Origin: Candidatus Thalassarchaeaceae archaeon
GTDB lineage: Archaea; Thermoplasmatota; Poseidoniia; Poseidoniales; Thalassarchaeaceae
Assembly (NCBI GenBank): GCA_029250605.1
Contig: JAQXEZ010000006.1
Coordinates: forward strand, 137,535-201,534
Length of the DNA stretch: 64,000 nt
Direction of reading: 5' to 3'
Position 1 is the first letter of the stretch, and the number at the start of each line of letters is the position of its first letter. A program made the translations under genes and the position numbers. This document shows, one piece after another, positions 8,822-16,708 of this stretch. A model generated the notes under the pieces. The model did no database searches. It was not told where the DNA came from and saw nothing but the letters and a program-made list of their open reading frames with translations.

Positions 8822-9844
8822 TCACTTCACTTCGTATGCCCCGACCATCCTCCTGACTGCGTTCTCGACCTCGATGTCACCATCCAACAGTCCCCCCAAG
8901 GTGCTTAGGAAGGGAGTCGGGTGACCCATTCTCTCGGATCTGTTGAGGAACATCCTGGTCGCTCTGACACCCTCTGCAACCATGTGCATCTCTTCGAGGG
9001 ACTCCTCCAGGCTCTTCCCTGAACCCAGCTTCTCCCCAAGAGTACGGTTCCTGCTCCGGGGGCTGGTTGCCGTCACGTAAAGATCCCCAATTCCAGCTGG
9101 ACCGAATGCAGTCTGCGGGTCAGCCCCCATCTTCTCGAGTAGCCCGATACCCTCGCTGTATCCGGAGAGGACCAGAGCCGCCTTGAGGTTGTCACCCCCT
9201 ATTGTGTCCTTGAGCCCGTCTACGAGCCCGCATGCCAGTGCTACGCAGTTCTTGTACGCCCCCCATAGCTCCGCTCCAATCGGGTCCTCTGCGGGCGTTA
9301 GGATCAGGGAGTCAGTGGAGAGGCGTTCTGAAACCCTCTCCGCTATTCCAATGTCATTGCAAGCTACCAGGGCGTTCGTGATTACGCCACGTGCGACTTC
9401 CGGGGCTATGGTCGGTCCGGTCATTACCACTACTTGATTGGACATTCCAGCATCGGATAGTCTTCTCTCAATCGCATCCGATATCATCCCGGAACCGCCC
9501 TCTTCTGATGGTGATAGTCCCTTGGCTAGATCAACAAGTAGGTGAGATGGCCTGAGGCTTGGTATCAGCATGTCAACAACCTCCAGGATGACCGAGCTCG
9601 GGAGCGCCAACACCAGAATCTCGCAAGTCTCTGTGACATCGGAGATCTCCATCGTGCAATTCAACTCTGGTATTTGGTATCCTGGCAGGTACTTCTTGTT
9701 CTCGTGAACGGTCATCATTGACTCGTACACCTCCTGTTCGACCGTCCAGCCTAGGACGTTGTGACCGTCTTTGCACCACACTAGTGCCAACGCTGTCCCC
9801 CAGTTGCCGAGCCCAAGAACCCCTATTCGTGCCATTTTTGCCAT
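8822..9844 (-). CDS. gpsA: NAD(P)-dependent glycerol-3-phosphate dehydrogenase GpsA
   Basis: 340 residues (ATG 9844, or ATG 9835 three codons later). The N-terminal Rossmann motif GLGNWGTALA, the MTGPTIAPEVA region, the catalytic Lys region GAYKNCVALACG, and the GIGDLYVTATSPRSRNR signature are all typical of GpsA. It reduces dihydroxyacetone phosphate to sn-glycerol-3-phosphate. This is the bacterial stereochemistry; most archaea use the unrelated G1P dehydrogenase. It is flanked by flavodoxin and a tRNA, with no other lipid gene nearby. Confidence 0.92.
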   Translation of the reverse strand: MAKMARIGVLGLGNWGTALALVWCKDGHNVLGWTVEQEVYESMMTVHENKKYLPGYQIPELNCTMEISDVTETCEILVLALPSSVILEVVDMLIPSLRPSHLLVDLAKGLSPSEEGGSGMISDAIERRLSDAGMSNQVVVMTGPTIAPEVARGVITNALVACNDIGIAERVSERLSTDSLILTPAEDPIGAELWGAYKNCVALACGLVDGLKDTIGGDNLKAALVLSGYSEGIGLLEKMGADPQTAFGPAGIGDLYVTATSPRSRNRTLGEKLGSGKSLEESLEEMHMVAEGVRATRMFLNRSERMGHPTPFLSTLGGLLDGDIEVENAVRRMVGAYEVK

Positions 9845-9936
9845 CTGCGGGGCGTATAGGACCTGTTATGACACTATGGGGGCGATTGACACGGATGCGT
9901 TGACTTCTTGGTGGGTAATTATTCGCACGAGACATA

Positions 9937-10021
9937 GCAGGGGTACCCGAGTGGTCAAAGGGGCTGGGTTTAGGTCCCAGTGCGTAGTGCTTCGCAGGTT
10001 CAAATCCTGCCCCCTGCACCA
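9937..10021 (+). tRNA. tRNA-Leu (anticodon UAG), CCA encoded
   Basis: Acceptor arms GCAGGGG (9937-9943) and CCCCTGC (10011-10017) pair fully. The anticodon stem CTGGG/CCCAG encloses the loop TTTAGGT, giving anticodon UAG. A long variable arm typical of class II tRNA-Leu precedes a T-arm GCAGG-TTCAAAT-CCTGC. Discriminator A is followed by genomically encoded CCA. The final A directly abuts the stop codon of the convergent giant protease gene. Confidence 0.93.
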
Positions 10022-13000
10022 TCATTTGATTCTGATCTTCTTCGAGCGGATGCTGGAGATGCCCCGGCCCTTCCAACCCGCCATCCTGTATCCCATTATT
10101 CCTATGAATGATATCGAGAGGATTATGATGCCCCAATTCTCGGTGGTGAAAGGCCTGAATGGATCTCTTGACCATTTCTCGTTACCAAGGACGCCGTCCT
10201 CCAGATCCGGAATGCCGTCGTTGTCGTCGTCAGGGTCTAACAAGTCGGGAATGTCGTCACCATCGAAGTCAGGGGCATTCCCATCATAAAAGCCAATACT
10301 GGCAGAGTCCAGCTCGTCCACGATAGTATCGTCTCCGATGAGGGTCTGTATCGGGCATCCAAGATCGTTGCCGGGTAAGCTCAGGAGTTCGATGTAGTCC
10401 ACATTGCTGGGATTTATCCCGGGTTCGAATTGGCACTCATCAGCGTTATTCCCAACGCCATCTCGATCGCTGTCCATCCACTCCGTCGGGTCGTCGGGGA
10501 ACGCATCTGAGTTCGGACCTTGGTCCGAATGCCCGTCACCGTCGGAGTCGGACCATCTCAACCAATCTAGGGGAAATGCATCGGTTCCGTCCACACCATC
10601 GCTGTTCATGGTACAAGGCACAGGATTGAGCCATCCATCACCATCACAGTCGGTATCTACGTTATTCCCTATGCTGTCTCCATCGGTGTCATCCGTCTCG
10701 TTGGCATCGAATGGGAAGGCATCACCCTTGGCAGAAGCGAAGCAGTCGGGGATGCCGTCACCATCCTGGCTAGGGCCGCTGTTCGATGGTGGGATTAGGT
10801 CGGGCCTCCAGTATGTCGAGTCATCGCATCTGCCGTCATTGTCGTCATCTGCGTCGGTATTGTCGCCAATGCCATCACCATCGGCATCCGACCATTCGTC
10901 CCCGTCATTCGGGAAGACGTCGAAGATGTCTCTCCTACCGTCACCGTCGTCGTCCTCATCGGCGTTGTCGCCAATGCCATCGCCGTCTTTGTCCTCCCAC
11001 TCACCTTGGTCCATGGGAAATGGGTCATCGGTGTCATTTACACCGTCATTGTCGTCATCCACGTCGATGCTGTCTGGAATCCTGTCTCCATCCGAGTCAG
11101 CGGCGACGTCTGGATCCAACCAGTCGTAATCCTCTACGTTCGGAACACCGTCATTGTCTGCATCGGTGTCGAACGCATCTGGTATTCCATCTCCATCGAA
11201 GTCAGAGAAGCACATGTCAAAGAAAGTGGATGCCTCCTCCAACGTGGATTTGCCGCTAGGGCAGGGAGTCTGGGAAGCGGACTGTGACTCCGAGACGTAG
11301 TACCCCCTCGATGCAGCCGTGCATGTGGGTTGCCCCCTCAGGCTGGAGTAGTAACCAGCAACACATCCCATCTGGGATGTCTGACCAGACTGGGGGACCA
11401 TGAACCCCCTGTCAGCTAGTATGCACGTCGTCTGGGATGTGTTTGGCTGGTACGATCCCGGTGCACACGGCAACTGCTCCTTTGAGCCATGACCCAGGTC
11501 GACCGTAGTGGGGTTGTCCCTATGGGAAGACGTCCCGTCACCTATCTGCCCCGCTTCGTTAGCCCCCCAGCAAAGCAGACTCGCATCTTCGAGGATGACG
11601 CAGGAATGCCTCAGTCCCACAGATACCGATGTTGCGTTTTCATTCAGGCTGACTATTTCCGGTACCGTGCTCCCTACCTGCGAACCATCACCCAGCTGCC
11701 CGTTGCTGTTGTCCCCCCAGCAGGCAATCTCTCCGGAGTCGAAGAGGGCGCAGCTGTGGAATAGGCCAACTTCGACAGATGTCAGTAATTGGTTGGTGCT
11801 AAGTGGCACTGCGATAGGGGAATTGGAGTTACTATTGCCTCCGTTACCCAATTGCCCGTATGCGTTGTAGCCCCAGCAGAACATGGACCCATCGTTCACA
11901 CCCAGACAGGTATGCATCGCTCCGGCATCAAGTGAAACCGCGCTACTGTTACTTGGAATCGAGATTTCCACTGGAGTCGCTCTATCGGTATTTGTTCCAT
12001 CGCCAATTTGCCCGTTCCAGTTGTCTCCCCAGCACCTCACCGTTCTGTCTGACATTATTGCACAGGTGTGATATGAGCCAGTGGAGATAGATAGAGCGTC
12101 TTTGCCGCCCATTTCCGTGGGTATCGGGCTTGAACTATCGATAGAAGTCCCATCTCCCAGCTGCCCGTTGCTATTCTGGCCCCAACACTTGACGCTGTGA
12201 TCACTCAGGATCACGCAGGTGTGAGACTCTCCGGATGAGATCCCGAGCGCACTCATTCCTTGCCCGAGTTCGACTGGGACTGGCGACGTTCTCTCTATGG
12301 TGGTCCCGTCCCCCAGTTGCCCGAATTCATTGGATCCCCAGCAGCGGACTGAACCGTCATCGAAAACTGAGCATGTGTGGTATGATCCGGCAGAGATCTC
12401 CACTGCTCTCCTCCCGAGTGGCATGGATGACTTCTCAGGCTCTAAGCTTGGTGATCTAGAGCCATCTCCCAGCTGACCGTTGGTGTTGTCCCCCCAGCAG
12501 CTGACCGAACCATCATCGAGGATCGCACAGGAGTGCGATGCTCCAGATGACATCTGGAGAAGAACTGGGACGCTATGACCCTCATCAGCCCATTTGCAAG
12601 CGGTTACCGAGTTCTGTCCAGGTAGATCGTTGTACTTGCCCGCTGGACACGGAGTCCCCTCAGTGGCTCCCGGATCAGGGACGTAGTATCCGGGCTCTGC
12701 GTCATCGCATGAAGTCTGACCAGAGAGCCTCTGGAACTCCCCGTCGTTGCATGGCTGTTCTGAGGTTGCCCCATCAGAGTCCACATAGTGACCAGGACTC
12801 GCCGGAGTCATCACCGTGTTACCGGTTCCACTGACGTAATATCCAGGAGTAGCCTGCCTGCACGTGAATCTGCCGTATGAACCAGAGAGGCAGTCAGCTG
12901 CTACGGTGGGATTGCTGTCATCACTGTCCTCGCTGGAGGGAAAACCATCGCCATCGCCATCCGACCCAATTCCGACTTCGAAGATGTTCAGATTCCCATT

Positions 13001-16000
13001 ATTGTTCCAATCCCTCTCAGACGAGCTGATGTAACTCCACCTGGAGATCGCGAATCCGGATGGTTCGTTTCCAAGAGAGAGTGCTCCCGGATTACTCGCC
13101 CCACCCCAGCACCTAGCCAAGTCATTGCTACCGACTACACATGTGTAAGAGCCTCCGGATGATATTGAGAGAGCACCTAGGTTCTGGCCTAAATCAATAG
13201 CAGCAGGAGAAGAGATCTGTTCAGAGTTGCTTCCATCACCCACTTGGCCGTCGGCACCCCCTCCCCAGCAATGCAGTGAGTCACTGGAGTCAACGGCACA
13301 CGTGTGATCCCGTCCAGAGTCTATAGAAATGGCACTTGCGAGCGTGATTCCAACCGTTGCAGCATCGTTTTGTTGGTTGGTTCCGCCATCACCAAGCTGC
13401 CCCTTGCTGTTATCTCCCCAGCATTTCACATTGTTTCCCTGCAGTAGGGAGCAGGTATGGGAGCTCCCCGCCGATACGGCCACGGCATTACTACCCACAG
13501 TTACAGTGGAGGGGCTGTTCGAGGACGTTGTCGACCCAATCCCGAGCTGCCCGTTCCCGTTAGACCCCCAGCATTTCAGAGCCCAACTCTCGGTAATTGC
13601 GCATGTGTGACTTCCTCCTGCCGAGACTGCTAGTACCTTTTCTCCTAGGGTCACTGATACGGGGGTGCTCCTATCGGTGTTCGTCCCGTCCCCAATCTGA
13701 CCATCTGTATTCCTCCCCCAGCATTGCAGGCTCGCATCGTCCATTATCGCACACGTGTGCCAGTCCCCTGAGGAAATTTGCACGGGTACTCCAGTCAGAC
13801 TTGTCCCTACGGGGGAAATTGAATGAGAGTTAGTACCATCGCCAAGTTGGCCGTAGTTGTTCCTGCCCCAGCACTGCAACTCCCCATTGTCCAAGATGGA
13901 GCAAGTGTGATCTTTTCCTGAGCTGATCGAAGTTGCGGTTCTGGCTGCATCGAGGCTAACTTCCGTCATCGTCAGCCTATCTGTCGTGGTCCCGTCCCCC
14001 AGTTGCCCGAATTCATTGGATCCCCAGCATTGCAGGCTTGCATCGTCAAGAATCGCACAGAGGTGGTCGTCTCCGATGGTCATTGTAGTTTCTGTGAAGA
14101 TCGAGCCGGATTGGAAACCAGGTTCGTTATACTCGTCTGAAACCGGATGGCGCATGTCGGTTAGGACACCATCGCTAGCCGCTAAGTAGTACTTCTGTGA
14201 CCCATCTATCACATTCGCCCCTGTTACGATGACCTCCCAGTCCCCAGCATCAGGGGAATCGACGGAAATGCCGACTAGGTTGTTGACATCATCATTGGTA
14301 TACGCCTGCAGAACTCCAGTAGGGCTCTTGAGGTAAATGTCCAAGTCATTCCTGAGTTGAGTGCCTGCAGACGGGGAATTCTCCACTTCATTCCAAGAAA
14401 GAACCACCCTCAGACTGGTAATACCGGAGTCTGGAACGCTCAATTTGAAAGAGTGGCTATCCGAAGTCGCGATTTCGATACCTTCGGAGAACCCGCTACC
14501 CATGGCTCTCTCGAGATCCACTCTCCCCCACCCTTCGTGACTGTTGGGAGCCTTTTCTACGGCACCGTTTTGCCCGTCTCCACCGGAGCTGTATTGGCCT
14601 TCCATATCATGCGCAGAAGCACTCAGAATAGCCTTCACGAGAGCAGACTCCGGACAGTTGTCACTAGCAGAGTTGTATGCAAGGTTGCAATCGTATCCAT
14701 GGGCATTCAGGTGCTCGATTACTAGTGCAACACTACCAGCAGTGATGGGGGTAGCCATGGAGGTCCCACGTTTCACGGTGTAGTAGTCCCCTAGGTCTGT
14801 ACTCACATCCCTGAGGGAAGTTTTTGTCGAGTGGATCCAAGTACCGGGTGCTACGATGTCTGGCTTGATTCGACCATCGCTAGTAGGTCCCCTGTTGGAG
14901 AAACCTGCCATACCCTCTGAGTTATCTCCCTCCAGATCGTTCTTGATAGGAGTCCCATACCAATCGCAATTTCCACATACGCTGAAGTAACTTCGTGAAT
15001 GCATTGTCAGAGTGTTCCTAACGTTCTCCGAAGCCCCGACGGATATGATGTTCTTAGCCGTCGCTTGCCTATTCAGGGCCCCTAGGTTAATCTCACCATC
15101 TTGCCCACTGGGGCAATTAGTAGTCTGCCATCCGAACGAGGCGTAGGTGCAATCTCTGCCGTCATTGCCCATCGCAAATAGGATAGTAAGATCCTGATAA
15201 TTATTCGCTGCTGCATCCAACTCCATCGTATCCGATGAGTAGTAAGCCCAGCATGAGGGTGAGTTAGTGTAAGTAGGGTTGTTTTGCGTCGGCGCGCATG
15301 CATCAGGCCCCGTCCCCCAGGAGTTGGTGTGCACCCTTGCTCCAGCCGCATAAGCCTCAGCATACGCGTCTTCGAAATCCGGAATGGCAAGTGAGCCGTC
15401 ATTGCTGCCATAACCAACTGCTTGCATGAAAAGGTAGGCCCCAGGAGCCGTTCCGCTGTTGTCCTCTCCTTGGGGGGAGTTGCTCCCATCGCCCAGTACT
15501 GAACCAGCAACATGTGTGCCATGCCCGTTGTAGTCATTAGGGCCACCAGTTCCATCGGGGCACGACCCACATCCGTTGTATGAAACAACCCCCATTATCC
15601 TGCCAGCGAAGTCTGCGTGAATTCCCGAGTTCAAGGAATTGCAATTGCCGAGGCTACTGCATGCCAAAGCAGTGTCTAGGCCCGAGTCCATCACTGCAAC
15701 GATAACCCCATCCCCGGTAACTGCTCCACCATGACTCATCATGTTCGATGATTCCCCCACCCAATTCGCACCGATTATCTCAGAAGCCTCCTGGTTGTCG
15801 AACTCTGGAGAATAAATAGGCTCGACCCACTCGACGAATGGCTGTTCGGATAGCATTCCGATTTCCTTTGAACCAACCAGCACATCTGCGAACCTTTCGA
15901 GCCTATAGTCACTCAATTCGACCCCAGTCTTCAGCAAGTCAGTAATGTGTCCCGAGCCGGAGAGAAGGACTCGGACTAGGTACTTCTCACTCCCTTCATC

Positions 16001-16552
16001 TGCGTTATCTTGGCTTTCTCCTTGCAGAATCGGAAACGCATCCGGGGCAATCTTGTCTATATCGGCTAGACGAAATGCCCCAATAACCCCTGCATCATGA
16101 AGGGTTGCAGGGCTCAGACGAGGAACATCGCAATGGAATCCCTGAGGGGCGTAGAAGGTTCTGCATTCCATGCCCATTTCTTCGAGTTCGTTTTTCCAGT
16201 CCGAGGGAATGGGGTAATCGTGACCCAGTGCATGCCAACCTGAGACAAAAGACTCCCCAGTTACCTGCTCCCATTCGTGTATTGGAACATAACTTGCTGT
16301 CCTGTAGTATAGCGCGGCCTTGCCCGTATTCCCCTCGTCCCAATTCCAACCATGCGAGGGGTCCTCGAAGTTCACTGCACTTGTGTCAAATGGCATGAAG
16401 CTCGGAACCTCAATAGATTCCTTCGATTCGGGCATTTCTTCCAGTTCTGGGGGACCTACGTCAAATTGGCTGATCGACAGAATGGTGGGGAGAATCATGA
16501 CTGCCACCAGTGCCAGAGACAGGCGTGACCTCACCGCGTTGACACTGGACAT
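10022..16552 (-). CDS. Giant secreted subtilase with two RCC1 propellers, Cys-rich modules, Ca-binding repeats and C-terminal anchor
   Basis: 2176 residues from the ATG at 16552. An in-frame ATG at 16615 is possible, but 16552 gives a clean signal peptide and lies 28 nt from a TATA-like box. The S8 domain has catalytic Asp289 (VMDSGLD), His344 (GHGTHVAG) and Ser598 (GTSMATP). Then come seven RCC1-type repeats (~820-1150; HTCAI...CWG...GQLGDGT), a Cys-rich module (~1217-1327), seven more RCC1 repeats (~1332-1687), a second Cys-rich module, and Asp-rich thrombospondin-type-3 calcium repeats (~1787-2117). One C-terminal helix and a basic tail complete it. It probably works as a cell-surface protease for degrading external protein. 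Confidence 0.88.
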   Translation of the reverse strand: MSSVNAVRSRLSLALVAVMILPTILSISQFDVGPPELEEMPESKESIEVPSFMPFDTSAVNFEDPSHGWNWDEGNTGKAALYYRTASYVPIHEWEQVTGESFVSGWHALGHDYPIPSDWKNELEEMGMECRTFYAPQGFHCDVPRLSPATLHDAGVIGAFRLADIDKIAPDAFPILQGESQDNADEGSEKYLVRVLLSGSGHITDLLKTGVELSDYRLERFADVLVGSKEIGMLSEQPFVEWVEPIYSPEFDNQEASEIIGANWVGESSNMMSHGGAVTGDGVIVAVMDSGLDTALACSSLGNCNSLNSGIHADFAGRIMGVVSYNGCGSCPDGTGGPNDYNGHGTHVAGSVLGDGSNSPQGEDNSGTAPGAYLFMQAVGYGSNDGSLAIPDFEDAYAEAYAAGARVHTNSWGTGPDACAPTQNNPTYTNSPSCWAYYSSDTMELDAAANNYQDLTILFAMGNDGRDCTYASFGWQTTNCPSGQDGEINLGALNRQATAKNIISVGASENVRNTLTMHSRSYFSVCGNCDWYGTPIKNDLEGDNSEGMAGFSNRGPTSDGRIKPDIVAPGTWIHSTKTSLRDVSTDLGDYYTVKRGTSMATPITAGSVALVIEHLNAHGYDCNLAYNSASDNCPESALVKAILSASAHDMEGQYSSGGDGQNGAVEKAPNSHEGWGRVDLERAMGSGFSEGIEIATSDSHSFKLSVPDSGITSLRVVLSWNEVENSPSAGTQLRNDLDIYLKSPTGVLQAYTNDDVNNLVGISVDSPDAGDWEVIVTGANVIDGSQKYYLAASDGVLTDMRHPVSDEYNEPGFQSGSIFTETTMTIGDDHLCAILDDASLQCWGSNEFGQLGDGTTTDRLTMTEVSLDAARTATSISSGKDHTCSILDNGELQCWGRNNYGQLGDGTNSHSISPVGTSLTGVPVQISSGDWHTCAIMDDASLQCWGRNTDGQIGDGTNTDRSTPVSVTLGEKVLAVSAGGSHTCAITESWALKCWGSNGNGQLGIGSTTSSNSPSTVTVGSNAVAVSAGSSHTCSLLQGNNVKCWGDNSKGQLGDGGTNQQNDAATVGITLASAISIDSGRDHTCAVDSSDSLHCWGGGADGQVGDGSNSEQISSPAAIDLGQNLGALSISSGGSYTCVVGSNDLARCWGGASNPGALSLGNEPSGFAISRWSYISSSERDWNNNGNLNIFEVGIGSDGDGDGFPSSEDSDDSNPTVAADCLSGSYGRFTCRQATPGYYVSGTGNTVMTPASPGHYVDSDGATSEQPCNDGEFQRLSGQTSCDDAEPGYYVPDPGATEGTPCPAGKYNDLPGQNSVTACKWADEGHSVPVLLQMSSGASHSCAILDDGSVSCWGDNTNGQLGDGSRSPSLEPEKSSMPLGRRAVEISAGSYHTCSVFDDGSVRCWGSNEFGQLGDGTTIERTSPVPVELGQGMSALGISSGESHTCVILSDHSVKCWGQNSNGQLGDGTSIDSSSPIPTEMGGKDALSISTGSYHTCAIMSDRTVRCWGDNWNGQIGDGTNTDRATPVEISIPSNSSAVSLDAGAMHTCLGVNDGSMFCWGYNAYGQLGNGGNSNSNSPIAVPLSTNQLLTSVEVGLFHSCALFDSGEIACWGDNSNGQLGDGSQVGSTVPEIVSLNENATSVSVGLRHSCVILEDASLLCWGANEAGQIGDGTSSHRDNPTTVDLGHGSKEQLPCAPGSYQPNTSQTTCILADRGFMVPQSGQTSQMGCVAGYYSSLRGQPTCTAASRGYYVSESQSASQTPCPSGKSTLEEASTFFDMCFSDFDGDGIPDAFDTDADNDGVPNVEDYDWLDPDVAADSDGDRIPDSIDVDDDNDGVNDTDDPFPMDQGEWEDKDGDGIGDNADEDDDGDGRRDIFDVFPNDGDEWSDADGDGIGDNTDADDDNDGRCDDSTYWRPDLIPPSNSGPSQDGDGIPDCFASAKGDAFPFDANETDDTDGDSIGNNVDTDCDGDGWLNPVPCTMNSDGVDGTDAFPLDWLRWSDSDGDGHSDQGPNSDAFPDDPTEWMDSDRDGVGNNADECQFEPGINPSNVDYIELLSLPGNDLGCPIQTLIGDDTIVDELDSASIGFYDGNAPDFDGDDIPDLLDPDDDNDGIPDLEDGVLGNEKWSRDPFRPFTTENWGIIILSISFIGIMGYRMAGWKGRGISSIRSKKIRIK
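12300..12343. repeat. 44-bp direct repeat, copy 1 (RCC1 block 2)
   Basis: Identical over 44 bp to 13986-14029, at an in-frame distance of 1686 bp (562 codons). It encodes the CWGSNEFGQLGDGTT portion of one RCC1 repeat in the C-terminal propeller. Confidence 0.85.
13986..14029. repeat. 44-bp direct repeat, copy 2 (RCC1 block 1)
   Basis: Second copy of the 44-bp identical segment at 12300-12343, lying in the first repeat of the N-terminal RCC1 block. Nucleotide identity between diverged repeats suggests recent conversion or recombination between the two propellers. Confidence 0.85.
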
Positions 16553-16556
16553 ACTT

Positions 16557-16583
16557 CTCCTACGTAGTAGGAGGACATTAAAA
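16557..16583 (-). promoter_or_regulatory. Promoter and perfect inverted repeat ahead of the giant protease
   Basis: On the minus strand a TATA-like TTTTAAT (16577-16583) is centred 28 nt from the ATG at 16552, so the transcript is probably leaderless. Between the box and the start lies a perfect inverted repeat, CTCCTAC (16557-16563), GTA spacer, GTAGGAG (16567-16573). A site at this place could act as an operator blocking RNA polymerase; that role is inferred. Confidence 0.5.
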
Positions 16584-16708
16584 TTGCCTCCGCACTTAAT
16601 TTCCGAACTCTGCAATAATCAATCTCCAACCAGATATCTAGTTCACAATATTACTAGTTGCATTCCGTGAAAAATATCACATACGCCCGACCCGCTCGTC
16701 TGCTTCCA

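Noticed and set aside
10404-11287. Overlapping plus-strand ORFs within the giant protease gene
   Set aside because: Their residue composition (Ser/Pro/His-rich) is that of a shadow of the Asp-rich TSP3 repeat region.
16554-16573. Transcription terminator at the inverted repeat near 16.56 kb
   Set aside because: It lies at the promoter of the minus-strand gene and is not followed by a T-run, so an operator is more likely.
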